Assembly: GCA_963765105.1 (NCBI GenBank)
Contig: CAVXUW010000002.1
Coordinates: 620,001 to 684,000, forward strand
Source: CALMEC01 sp963765105
GTDB lineage: Bacteria > Actinomycetota > Thermoleophilia > Miltoncostaeales > Miltoncostaeaceae
DNA length: 64,000 bases
Direction of reading: 5' to 3'
Part shown: piece by piece, positions 45,901 through 54,818 of the stretch
How the letters are laid out: every line of letters starts with the position of its first letter
Numbering within the stretch: position 1 is the stretch's first letter
Program-made: the position numbers and the translations under genes
Notes under the pieces: generated by a model
Database searches by the model: none
Told to the model about the DNA's origin: nothing
Seen by the model: only the letters and a program-made list of their open reading frames with translations

Positions 45901-48819
45901 TGGCAAGGTCACGACTTACGGCTATGACATCGCCAACCGCAGAACCTCGGTCACTGACCCCCGCGGTGCGATCACCAGAAGCGAATACGACGCGGCTGGC
46001 AACACCACCGCCACGGTGACCCCGACCGGCGATCGAACGACATACACGTTCGACCTCGTCGGTCGTCAGACCGCCATGACGATGCCGCGCGGCAACGTGG
46101 CCGGTGCGACCTCAGCGGACTACACCTGGGGGTACGTCTACGACGAGAACGGCAACCGCACCGTGGTGACCGACCCGCTCGGCAACCAGACCACGACAAC
46201 CTACGATGCGCTCAACCGTGCGGTGTACGTCAGCGACCCGCGAGGGACGCACCACCCAAACCGTCTACGACGCGAACGGCAACGTGACCTCCACGACCAA
46301 CCCGCTGGACTCAGGTCACGTCGTCCACCTACGACGAGCTTGACCGCAGAGTCAGCAGACCACGCCGCGGGGCAAGACCGGCAGCACCGTCTACGACGCG
46401 GTAGGCAACGTCGTGACCGAGCAAACACCGTTCGGCAACAAGACGACCTACACCTACGACGCCGACAACCGGCAGGTCACCATGGTGGAGCCCGTGGCAA
46501 CGTCACCGGTGGCACGCCGGCCACATACAGTGGACGTACACGTACGACCCGGCCGGCAACCGACTCACCGAAAGTCGCCGCTCAACCACACCACCGCGTT
46601 CACCTACGACGCGAACAACAACCAACTGACAAAGCTCGATGCGCTTGCTCACACCACGACCTGGACCTACGACGCGCTCAACCGTCTGAAGCGGTGACCG
46701 GCCCGGACGCACCCACGTGTTCGACGGGCGCGGAGTGCGTGGATGGGAAGAAGTCGACGGTGTACGCGTACGACGACGCCAGCAACCTCATCACACGTAC
46801 CGATCCGAAGGGCCGGTCACGACCTACAGCTACGACCTGTCGAAGCGGTTGACGCAGACGCTGTCGCCGACGAGTCAGAAGTGGACGTACGGGTACGACT
46901 CGGATGGTAACCAAACGCAGCTGGTCACGGCTCGCGGGAACGCCGCGACAACCCCGCCACGGGGACCATCACGAAGGTGTATGACCGGCGTGGGAAGTTG
47001 ACGAACATCAACTTCGGCGATGGCACCACCCCGAACGTGACGTTCGCCTACGACCCGGCCGGGCGCCTCACGTCGATGGTTGATGGCGCGGGGGCGGAGA
47101 CCTACACGTTGGACAATGTGGGCCGGGTGACGCAGATCACGCGTGGCACGGATTCGTTTGCTTACCAGTACGACGCCGACGGCAACGTCACCCGCCGCAC
47201 CTACCCCGACACCACCGCTCATACGGCGACGTTTGACAACGACGGCCGGTTAGCGACGGTCGGTCAGTGGTGGTCAGACGACGAGTTTCACCTACGACGC
47301 CGCCGCGAACCTCACCCGCACCACCCTCCCCACCGGCAACGGCATCCAGGAGAACCGCGTCTATGACGCGTCGGGGCGCATCACCCGGGTGGAGAGCCTG
47401 CGGGGCACCACCGTCAGGGTGCGGGTCAACCAAACCCTCGACGCGGTCGGCAACCCGACCCTGATGGCCGCAGACCCGGGCGACCACCACAACCAACCAG
47501 ACGTTCGCGTACGACGCGGCGGATCGGTTGACGCGTAACTGCCTCGACATCACCACGGCGTGCACCGCCACGGCAGCGAAACGCATCGAGTACACCTACG
47601 ACCAGATCGGTAACCGCCTCACCCAAAACCGGGTGGGGGTCACCACCCCCGGGTCAACGACGCTACACGTACAACAACGCCGACCAACTCACCCAGTCGG
47701 TCACAGGCACCGTCACCACCACCTACGGCTACGACGCCGACGGCAACCAAACCAGCGCCGGGTCCCGCACCTACACCTACGACCTGGCCAACCGCCAAAC
47801 CCGTGCCGTGCAACGGCGCAACCACCACCACCTACACCTACGACGGCAGCGGCCGACGCCTCACCAAAGCCACCAACGGAGTGCTCGACACCAAGTTCAG
47901 TTGGGACACCGTCGGCTCACTGCCGGAACTGGCCCTCGAACGCACCAGCACGAACGGCCTGATCCGCCGCTACGTCCAAGGCCCCGACGGACCGATCTCA
48001 ATGACCACCACCGCGGGGACGTTCTACTACCACCGCGACCCCATCGGCTCCATCCGCGGTGTGACGAACAGCACCGGTGCCGAACAATGGCGCCACGACT
48101 ACGACCCCTACGGCGAAAACCGCGCCACCACCAAAGTCGTCACCACCGCCCCCACCAACCCCGTCCAATACGCCGGCGAAGCACTCGACACCGAATCGGA
48201 CCTCTATTATCTCCGTGCCAGGATGTACGACCAGCGCAACGGAAGGTTCAATGCGACGGATCCCGTCACCCGGCCGCACAACCTTCAGTACGAAGCGACC
48301 TACGTCTATGTCAGCGGCCGCCCGGGTGTGCTCGTCGATCCGAGCGGAAAGTCCGGGGTGCCGGCACACATCAAGAAGTATCGTGGCTTCTTCGACGCGC
48401 TTACCCTGCACGGAGATCGCAACTCTTTCGCAAATGCCAAAAGCAAGTTTCAAGGCCGGCCGGGATACAGAAGTGTCTTCGAATGGAGGACCGACGGGTG
48501 TTCGGTGCCGAACGCAGCGAAGTTTTTCGGCACCATCGGCATTAGCCTGGCGATCGCCGATCACTACTTCAGTTCGTCGTGCGTGCAGCACGACTTCTGC
48601 TACCGCAACACCGGGGTCGTCTATCGGCTCTCGTCTGGCAATAGAGGAACGCTCCGAAACAGATGCGATACCCGGTTCCGGACTGAAATGCACGATCATT
48701 GCCTCCGGTACGAGCCCGTTTGCAGGACCGATGCGCAGCTCTTCTATGAAGGGGTTCGGAAGCACGGTAAGCTGAAGCCGTCACCATTCTCCTACTACCC
48801 GCCAACCCCACATGTCTAA
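42993..48819 (+). CDS. Secreted RHS/YD-repeat protein with C-terminal phospholipase A2 toxin domain (frame-broken)
   Basis: About 1,940 residues. A hydrophobic N-terminus (GLALGLPLAVPLAALGAG) is followed by a TolB-like propeller with repeated PGDTNxxxDxFVRDRxxGTT blades (to ~44.4 kb), then YD repeats to ~47.9 kb and an RHS core: FYYHRDPIGSIRGV, DLYYLRARMYDQRNGRF, DPSGKSG. The last ~150 residues are a prokaryotic PLA2: DGCSVPN, SSCVQHDFCYRN (His codon 48589-48591, Asp next), then RCDTRFRTEMHDHC. 42993-45479 and 47803-48819 are open; 45.44-47.8 kb needs roughly a dozen frame changes. RHS shells encapsulate and deliver toxins, so this would attack membranes of neighbours. The exact start is uncertain. 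Confidence 0.85.
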
Positions 48820-48828
48820 GAATGGAAC

Positions 48829-50085
48829 ATGAAGGCCTTGACGATTCGCCCTCCACTCTGCCGGCGGGTTGGGAATGGCTCCCGGGTTGACTGTCAGAGT
48901 CACGGGGACAAGCCCGGCCCCGCCTCGACGATGGAACCCGGCGGATTGGTTGATCTGTCCGCTGGTGTCCGTGCGCGGGCTGGAGTGCGCGTCTTCCTGG
49001 GTCTACTTGCTTCCGTGGTTGTGCCCGCACTTTTGGGGTGTGGCACTAACGGGACATCGCAAGACGGGAGGGAGCAGGGGCGCGGCCTCGACGCGGTTGC
49101 CGTTGCGGCCGGGGATGGCAATGGGTGTGCTGTTCTCGAGGCTGGCAAGGTTGCCTGTTGGGGCCGCGATCTGAAGGCTCAGGTTGTCCCAGGCGTCCAA
49201 GGGGCGACCGACGTTTCTCTCGCGCGCGGCCTTGCCTGTTCTGCGGTGACAACTGGGCGGGGTGTCTGCTGGACAATGAAGAACGGGGAAGGAAAGGTCG
49301 AACCGCCCGTCGTTGATGCGGGCGTTTCGTTAGACCCGCCGGGACTCGCTGTTGGTGGCCCGCAGGGAGTGTGTGGCGTGTCGGGAGGAGAAGCTGTCTG
49401 CCGCGGTGCGCCAGGGGATCTGAAGAACGACCTGGATCTCGTTCCCTTTCCGCCAACTGTGGTCGCGAACTCCGACGGAGTGTCTCGTCTCCCCGATCGG
49501 TTCGAATCACTCTTCTGTTTCGTCCGCGCCGAAGGCCAAGTGATGTGCTCCGACACCGGGCCAGATGGCCTGCGCCCACCGACCCGAGCTCGAGCAGTCG
49601 AGGGGTTACCTGATGGGGTCGCAGTCTCGAGTGGAGTTGCCACCGGATGTGCCATTCGGACTGCTGGAACCGTTGTGTGTTGGGGGGCCGGAAGCTGGGG
49701 ACTCCTCGGAAACGGTCAGCAGGACCTGATCTTGGCTCCCGAACTGGTGTCGACGCCTGTCCAGGTGTCAGACGTGGACGGCGCCGTGTCCATTTCCGTT
49801 GGTGGCGACAGCGCCTGTGCCGCGATTGAGGGCGGCCAGGTTAAGTGTTGGGGGGAGAGTTCGTTTGGGGCGCTCGGAAGCGGTCTTTACCTCACATATG
49901 GGACCGCGACGCCGACGCCGGTCACAGTTAACGCGGTGAACACCGCGGTGGAAGTGTCGGTGGGAGACAATGCCTTTGCGTGTGCACGCCTTAAGGATGG
50001 TCGCGTTGAATGCTGGGGCAACCGACTGAACCAGGAGGGCGAAACCGTCACCCCACGAGGAGTAACCCTTGCGAGCGATGCGTAG
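48829..50085 (+). CDS. RCC1-repeat lipoprotein, candidate immunity partner of the RHS-PLA2 toxin
   Basis: Up to 418 residues from ATG 48829, nine bases after the RHS stop; an ATG at 48931 is also possible. The signal VRVFLGLLASVVVPALLGCG ends in a lipobox. Seven RCC1-like blades follow, each with a Cys pair and usually CWG: GCAVLEAGKVACWG, GCAIRTAGTVVCWG, SACAAIEGGQVKCWG, FACARLKDGRVECWG, plus degenerate blades. It should form a seven-bladed propeller anchored on the outer membrane face. Its tight linkage to the toxin and its location are what an immunity protein against an extracellular phospholipase would need. That role is inference. Confidence 0.75.
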   Translation: MKALTIRPPLCRRVGNGSRVDCQSHGDKPGPASTMEPGGLVDLSAGVRARAGVRVFLGLLASVVVPALLGCGTNGTSQDGREQGRGLDAVAVAAGDGNGCAVLEAGKVACWGRDLKAQVVPGVQGATDVSLARGLACSAVTTGRGVCWTMKNGEGKVEPPVVDAGVSLDPPGLAVGGPQGVCGVSGGEAVCRGAPGDLKNDLDLVPFPPTVVANSDGVSRLPDRFESLFCFVRAEGQVMCSDTGPDGLRPPTRARAVEGLPDGVAVSSGVATGCAIRTAGTVVCWGAGSWGLLGNGQQDLILAPELVSTPVQVSDVDGAVSISVGGDSACAAIEGGQVKCWGESSFGALGSGLYLTYGTATPTPVTVNAVNTAVEVSVGDNAFACARLKDGRVECWGNRLNQEGETVTPRGVTLASDA

Positions 50086-50197
50086 AGGTATGACAGGTAC
50101 CGAAGTTGGGGCTGCGGGGACCTATCTGTCTCCGGTAGACCCGAGAACAAAGTCGGGCCAGTGATCTGACAGGTATTTGGTGTGCTATAAGGGAGGT

Positions 50198-50275
50198 ATG
50201 CCGAAGCTGATCGCGCCGCCGCTGGTTGTGAGTGTTGAGCAACGGGGGGAATTGCAGCAGACCCTGCCGTGGTAA
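50198..50275 (+). pseudogene. IS630-family transposase N-terminal remnant
   Basis: A 25-codon frame, MPKLIAPPLVVSVEQRGELQ and a few more residues, then a stop. It matches the conserved N-terminus of actinobacterial IS630 transposases, which begin with a near-identical string before the HTH. A GGGAGG ribosome site is kept. Only this stub remains; no DDE region follows in the next 200 bases. Confidence 0.6.
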
Positions 50276-50458
50276 ACTGTTCCTACCGTAGAAGATGGGT
50301 TTTCCCAGCGGCGGGCAAACCCGGATGAGCACATCTCAAGCGCTCGTGTCAACAGAGGATCGCGAGCGCACCCTCGAGCCTACAAGAATGACACCCCGGG
50401 ACTGCAAGATCAAGTCAGAGCTGTTGCTTGCGTAGGGAGGGTTTACGAAATTCTCGCA

Positions 50459-50701
50459 GTGCTTTTGGGGGGCTTTGTTCCAGTCGCAGGTTGGATTGCG
50501 GCATCGGGAGGCCGAGGGGTAGTGGCTACGCTTGGGTTGACAGGCTTGTTTGTTGGACCTCCCATAGGCCTTGTGTTTGCGATTCTCCTGGCAATAGGAT
50601 CGGAGAAGCAACACGGGCGGACGTGGTTTGTATTGGGAATCGCGCTTCTGACTAGCGCCGCCGCACTGGTTGTTGGGCTGAAGTTCGACTTTGCCCGCTA
50701 G
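50459..50701 (+). CDS. Small two-helix membrane protein, hypothetical
   Basis: 80 residues from GTG 50459. Two or three hydrophobic segments: MLLGGFVPVAGWIAASGG, GLFVGPPIGLVFAILLAIG and GIALLTSAAALVVGLKF. Base use is less GC-rich than the housekeeping genes. It sits between an IS630 stub and an IS3 orfA, so it may be cargo or a relic. The start is uncertain because the nearest purine-rich stretch is about 20 bases upstream. The function is unknown. Confidence 0.45.
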   Translation: MLLGGFVPVAGWIAASGGRGVVATLGLTGLFVGPPIGLVFAILLAIGSEKQHGRTWFVLGIALLTSAAALVVGLKFDFAR

Positions 50702-50791
50702 TGAGCCAGGCTGGGTTTGGCGGGGACTTCTGATCTGTTTCGGGTTTCGTGGAGTCGGGTTTCTCGGGTGTTGGCGGGAAGGGAGCGCGTT

Positions 50792-51109
50792 ATGCCTCGC
50801 AGATACCCCGCTGAGATCCGTCGTCAGGTGATCGAGCTTGCTCGGTGTGGGACGCGCACGGCGCAGCTTGACTCGACGTTCGGGATGAGTGAAGCGACGA
50901 TCTACGACTGGTTGCGTGAGGAGAAGATCGATCGTGGTGAGGTTGCTGGTACGAGCACCGACCAGGCACGGGCGTTGGCCGCGGCGAAACGAAGGATCGC
51001 TCAGCTCGAGACGGAGCTTGCGGTGTCGCGGAAGGTCGTCGAGGTGTTCCTCGAGGAGGGGGTCTTCCCCGAAAGGGGCTCTTCGCAGATGAGTGGGGTT
51101 GTGGGGTAG
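50792..51109 (+). mobile_element. IS3-family transposase OrfA, without OrfB
   Basis: 105 residues from ATG 50792 with GGGAG upstream. MPRRYPAEIRRQVIELARCG and the HTH region SEATIYDWLREEKIDRGE, then a leucine-zipper-like helix (AAKRRIAQLETELAVSRKVVEVF), are the standard IS3 OrfA layout. The usual OrfA/OrfB overlap and the DDE-containing OrfB are missing; the frame ends GSSQMSGVVG and runs into the next gene region. The element is therefore a truncated, immobile copy. I could not identify its terminal inverted repeats. Confidence 0.8.
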
Positions 51110-51193
51110 CGCTGGCCGGGTAGGTGTCGGGGACCTCGGGCATCGTTGCGGCTTCTCGAAGGCTGCGACGAAGCACTTGATAGCGTCGCCAAT

Positions 51194-51801
51194 ATGAGAG
51201 GCGTTTCTCGCATTGATGCTTGGCGGCCAGCAGGTACGTGGGAGCGCATTTGGCACGACGGTCGGTTGGACCTGTCTCGGGTGATCGCAGTTGTCTTTTG
51301 CGTTCTTCTCGTAGGGTGCGGCGGCGAGGCAAGCGACGAACTCAAAGGCGACACTGCCGTTTCGGTCGCGAGTGGCCGGGACTTCACGTGTGCCGCGCTT
51401 GAGTCTGGCCGGGTTGTTTGCTGGGGACCGGGCGAGACCGGACCGGACTTTGTGAAGTCGATTGGGTCGGCAACTCGCTTGATCTCAAGCAGTCAACTCG
51501 TGTGTGCGCTTTCCCAGCGACAGAATCAGCGTGCTGGCGAATGGAGGACGTCACAACTCGTGAGGGGGCGATACCGGTCCTCGCGAACGTCACGGTTGTC
51601 GCGGTCACGCAGACGGTTCGTGGGCTGCGAACTGAGGTTGCCGTTGGGCCAGACCACGGCGTGTCTACGGAGTCTGTTGCGAACTGCGACAACGTCTTCA
51701 CGATCCCGAAGAGCGCGCTGGGTCGGCGATGGGGCAAGCTAGGCCCGGAGGCGATGCGTCGGTTCGATGACGCGCTTCGTGTCGCACTCGGCCTCGACTG
51801 A
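51194..51801 (+). pseudogene. Hybrid remnant: RCC1 lipoprotein 5' part joined to MazF toxin 3' part
   Basis: From ATG 51194 a second lipoprotein signal (VIAVVFCVLLVGCGG) and RCC1 blades (FTCAALESGRVVCWG, then QLVCAF...ESACW across a frame change near 51505) resemble the neighbour at 48.8 kb. Near 51550 the sequence becomes the C-terminal two thirds of a MazF RNase: IPVLANVTVVAVTQTVRGL, RTEVAVGPDHGV, ANCDNVFTIPKSALGRR and a terminal DDALRVALGLD. The MazF start and first strand are lost. It reads as an orphan immunity gene cut and fused by recombination, next to an IS3 scar. Confidence 0.7.
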
Positions 51802-51828
51802 ACCAGGGGTCGCGTCGCTCTGTCCCAA

Positions 51829-51852
51829 GGTGATACACTAGGGAACATCACC
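51829..51852 (+). promoter_or_regulatory. Promoter/operator of the second VapBC operon
   Basis: GGTGAT and ATCACC form an inverted repeat around 12 bases that contain the -10-like TACACT. It sits just before GGGAGG and the antitoxin ATG at 51863, the expected place for VapB autorepression. Confidence 0.5.
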
Positions 51853-51862
51853 GGGAGGTCTG

Positions 51863-52129
51863 ATGCCAACCAAACACCCACGAATCAACGTCACGAAAGA
51901 CGACGAGCTTGCAACCGCCCTCGCCCGGGTTCGCGCTCTGATGGGCGATTCGGGCGAGGCGACAATCGTCCATGATCTCGCCATCCGCGGTGCACAACTC
52001 GTTGCTGATCAGGCCGCGGCGAACGTTCAGGCAATCGATGATCTCATTGAGTGGTCGACGGGTAACGACATGGATCGAGATGTGCTTCGCGAGGTCGATC
52101 AGTTCGCCTGGAGACAATCGCGCCCATGA
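51863..52129 (+). CDS. Antitoxin of the second VapBC pair
   Basis: 88 residues, MPTKHPRINVTKDDELATAL with a short beta-strand then helices, consistent with a small RHH-like antitoxin, and a charged tail ending DQFAWRQSRP. GGGAGG precedes the ATG. It overlaps the following PIN-domain toxin by four bases (ATGA), the usual arrangement of a toxin-antitoxin operon. The DNA-binding fold is inferred from position and size rather than a firm motif. Confidence 0.7.
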   Translation: MPTKHPRINVTKDDELATALARVRALMGDSGEATIVHDLAIRGAQLVADQAAANVQAIDDLIEWSTGNDMDRDVLREVDQFAWRQSRP

Positions 52130-52560
52130 GTCGTCCCCCATGGGTGGCCGCTCGGGTCCTTGCCGATACATCCGCGTGGGCGCGCGCCCACCTTGTCGGG
52201 GGGCCGTGGGCCGATTCTCTTCGTGCGGGACGAATCGCGACCTGTGAGATGGTGGCGTTCGAGCTTCTCTACAGCACCCGTGATGGCGCGGATTTCGACC
52301 GGCGAGTCGCCGGTCTGGACGCACTCCCGCAGGTCCCGGTAACCCGCGCCGTTCTCGTGACTGCGCGAGACGCGTTTGGGGAGCTGGCCCATCGTCATCC
52401 GCTCTTTCATCGATCCGTCACCGTGCCGGATCTCATCATCGCGGCCGCCGCCGCAGCAGGCGGCCTGGGTGTTCTGCACTACGACAGCGACTTCGACGTA
52501 CTCGCGGAGGTTCTCCCCTTCGAGAGCCATTGGATTGCACCGCGCGGAACGATTGACTAG
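52126..52560 (+). CDS. VapC-type PIN-domain toxin (second)
   Basis: 144 residues. PIN residues: RVLADTSAWARAH (first Asp), CEMVAFELLYSTRD (Glu), VPDLIIAAAAAAGG and LHYDSDFDVLAE (C-terminal Asp residues). A ribonuclease toxin neutralised by the preceding antitoxin. It is not closely similar to the VapC at 34.9 kb, so the two pairs are likely independent acquisitions. Confidence 0.87.
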   Translation: MSRPPWVAARVLADTSAWARAHLVGGPWADSLRAGRIATCEMVAFELLYSTRDGADFDRRVAGLDALPQVPVTRAVLVTARDAFGELAHRHPLFHRSVTVPDLIIAAAAAAGGLGVLHYDSDFDVLAEVLPFESHWIAPRGTID

Positions 52561-52580
52561 CGGCAACGCCGTATTACGAC

Positions 52581-53735
52581 TTAGGCCTCGTACGCCCCGA
52601 TTGCGCGTGCGATAACCATTTTCTGGATCTCGATGGTGCCTTCGCCGATGTCGAGGATCTTGGCGTCGCGGTAGAAGCGGGCGATGGGGGACTCCTCCAT
52701 CCAGCCGTAACCGCCGTGGATGTGCAGGGCACGCTCGGCGACGGTTTGGGCCAGGCGGCCGGTGACGAGCTTGGCCATCGCGGCGACCTTGGTGAACTTC
52801 TCGCCGCGGTCTTTCATGCGTGCGGCCAGATAGAGCAGGCTGGCGGGCGGAGGCGATCTCGGTGGCCATGTCGGCCAGTTGGAACTGGATCGACCTGGAA
52901 CCCGACGAGGGCCTTGCCGAACTGCTTGCGGTTCTTCGCGTAGGTGCAGGGCCATCTCGAAGGCCCCCTGTGCCAGGCCCAGGCCCATGGCGCCCACGCT
53001 GATGCGTCCGCCGTCGAGCACCTTCAGGAACTGGCGGAAGCCTTCGCCTTTGGGGCCAAGCTGAGCATCGGCGTCGAGATGCAGGTTGGTCGAAGTTGAG
53101 GGGGCGCGTGTCGCTGGCCCTCCAGCCGATCTTGTGCAGCGGCGGGCCCACCTCGTAGCCCGGCGGCGTCAGCCGGCACGATGAAGTTGGTGACCTCACC
53201 GTCGGCGGTGAGGGCCGTGATCGTGCAGCAGCCGGTGAGGTCGGTGCCGGCGTTGGTGATGAACATCTTGGAGCCGTCGACCGTCCAGCGAACCGTCGGC
53301 GCCGGGGGTCGGCGCGCGTGCGGGTGGCCCCGGCGTCGGAGCCGGCGTCGGGTTCGGTCAGGCCGAAGGCGCCCAGCATCTGCCCGGCTGCCAGGCTGGG
53401 GCACCCACTTGCGCTTTCTGCTCGGCGTCGCCGAACATCACGATCGGCATCGTCCCCAACGAGGTGTGGGCGGCTACGGTGATCGCCACGCTCGAGTCGA
53501 CTCGGGCCAGCTCCTCGATGGCGATGGCGTACGACAGGGTGTCGAGGCCGCCGCCGCCGAACTCCTCGGGGACGGGCATGCCCATCAGCCCCAGCTCGGC
53601 GAGCTTGGCCACGATCTCGTACGGGAACCGTGACTCGCGGTCGAGCTCCTCGGCGACGGGGGCGATCTCACCCTCGGCGAACTCGCGGATGGTCTTCCGC
53701 AGCAGGATGTGCTGGTCGGTGAGTTCTTCGTTCAT
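52581..53735 (-). CDS. Acyl-CoA dehydrogenase, with several frame breaks
   Basis: Flavoprotein that makes an enoyl-CoA, likely in branched-chain amino acid degradation. About 384 residues if the breaks are repaired. N-terminus MNEELTDQHILLRKTIREFA from ATG 53735; YAIAIEELARVDSSVAI; then after a break near 53395 MLGAFGLTEPDAGSDAG (FAD motif), DGSKMFITNAG, and after more breaks between ~53330 and ~52850 DGGRISVGAMGLGLAQGAF and the C-terminal HGGYGWMEESPIARFYRDAKI with the catalytic region before GTIEIQK. ATG overlaps the amino acid dehydrogenase stop by four bases. Core motifs are unbroken, so indels are probably sequence errors. Confidence 0.82.
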
Positions 53736-54777
53736 GTGGTTGCACCCTGCAGTCGGTTGGCGGCACGCTGTCGAGCCACAACCAGGGCACTGACCCCGGT
53801 GGCCTGTGACTCGGCGCACACCTCGCGCACGACGTCGCCGATGCTGTCGGCCAGCGCCATGGCGCGGTCGTGGTCGAAGCCGTTTCGTTCCTCGGCGATG
53901 GCGATGATGCCCCCGGCGTTGGCGATGAAGTCCGGCACGTAGTCGATGCCGCAGGCCACCAGCAATGCGCCGGCCGCATCGTCTTCGAGCATGTTGTTTG
54001 CGGCGCCACACACCATGCGGCACCGAAGCAGCGGGACGGTTTCGTCGCTCAGCACACCGCCCATGGCGCACGGGGAGAGGATCTCGCACTCGGTGGTGAG
54101 GGCATCGTCAACGCCGATCGAAGTTGCTCCAGTGGCCGCAGCGATCTCGGCAACTCGTCGGGCCGAGACATCGGCGATCGAGACCACGGCGCCCTCAGCC
54201 GCTGCGAGCTTCGCGACGCCGCCGCCCACCTTTCCCGCGCCCTGCACCACCACGCGCACGCCCTCCAGCGTGGCCGTCACCGCTCGACGCCTGCCAGCCG
54301 GCCCGCATCGCGGCCACCACGCCGCGGGCGGTGTAGGGCGACGGGTCGCCGGCGCCCATGTTCTCGGTGCTCACACCCAGCGCGTAGGGGGTGTGGGTGC
54401 GCAGCAGGTCCATATCGGCGGTGGAGGTGCCCACGTCCTCGGCGGTGTAGTACATGCCGTCGATGCGGTCGAGCACCTCGGCGAACGCTTCGAGCAGCGC
54501 GGGGGTCTTGTCGGTGTGCTGGGTCGCCGATGATGACCGACTTGCCGCCGCCCAGATCGAGCCCAGCGGCAGCGGACTTGAACGTCATGCCCTCGGCCAA
54601 GCGCAGCGCATCGAGGGTGGCGGTGGCTTGGTCGGGGTACGGATAGAACCGGCATCCACCCACGGCCGGGCCAAGCGCGGTGGAGTGGATGGCCACGATC
54701 GCCTGAAGGCCACTGGCCGGATCGTGAGCCCACACCACACGTTCATAGGGGCCAACGGCCTCGTCAACGATTCTCAT
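53732..54777 (-). CDS. Leucine/valine-type (Glu/Leu/Phe/Val) dehydrogenase, with two frame breaks
   Basis: NAD-dependent oxidative deamination of branched-chain amino acids to 2-oxoacids. From ATG 54777: VVWAHDPASGLQAIVAIHST, GGCRFYPY, MTFKSAAAGLDLGGGKSVI with the catalytic Lys residues. A frame break near 54524 restores LDRIDGMYYTAEDVGTSTADM, and another near 54290 restores the Rossmann part VVVQGAGKVGGGVAKL and GAANNMLEDD. Length ~348 matches leucine/valine dehydrogenases. It is the second gene of the oxoacid operon, 41 bp after the oxidoreductase and overlapping the acyl-CoA dehydrogenase. Confidence 0.85.
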
Positions 54778-54818
54778 CTGCCGGCGAACGCTACCGCGCC
54801 CGCGGCCCGGTGCGAACG

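Noticed and set aside
45443..47900. Possible CRISPR or minisatellite because of repeated TACGACGC-like words
   Set aside because: The repeats encode the YD motif of RHS proteins at irregular spacing and without constant repeat/spacer lengths.
50701..51190. Complete IS3 element
   Set aside because: OrfB and convincing terminal inverted repeats could not be found; only OrfA remains.
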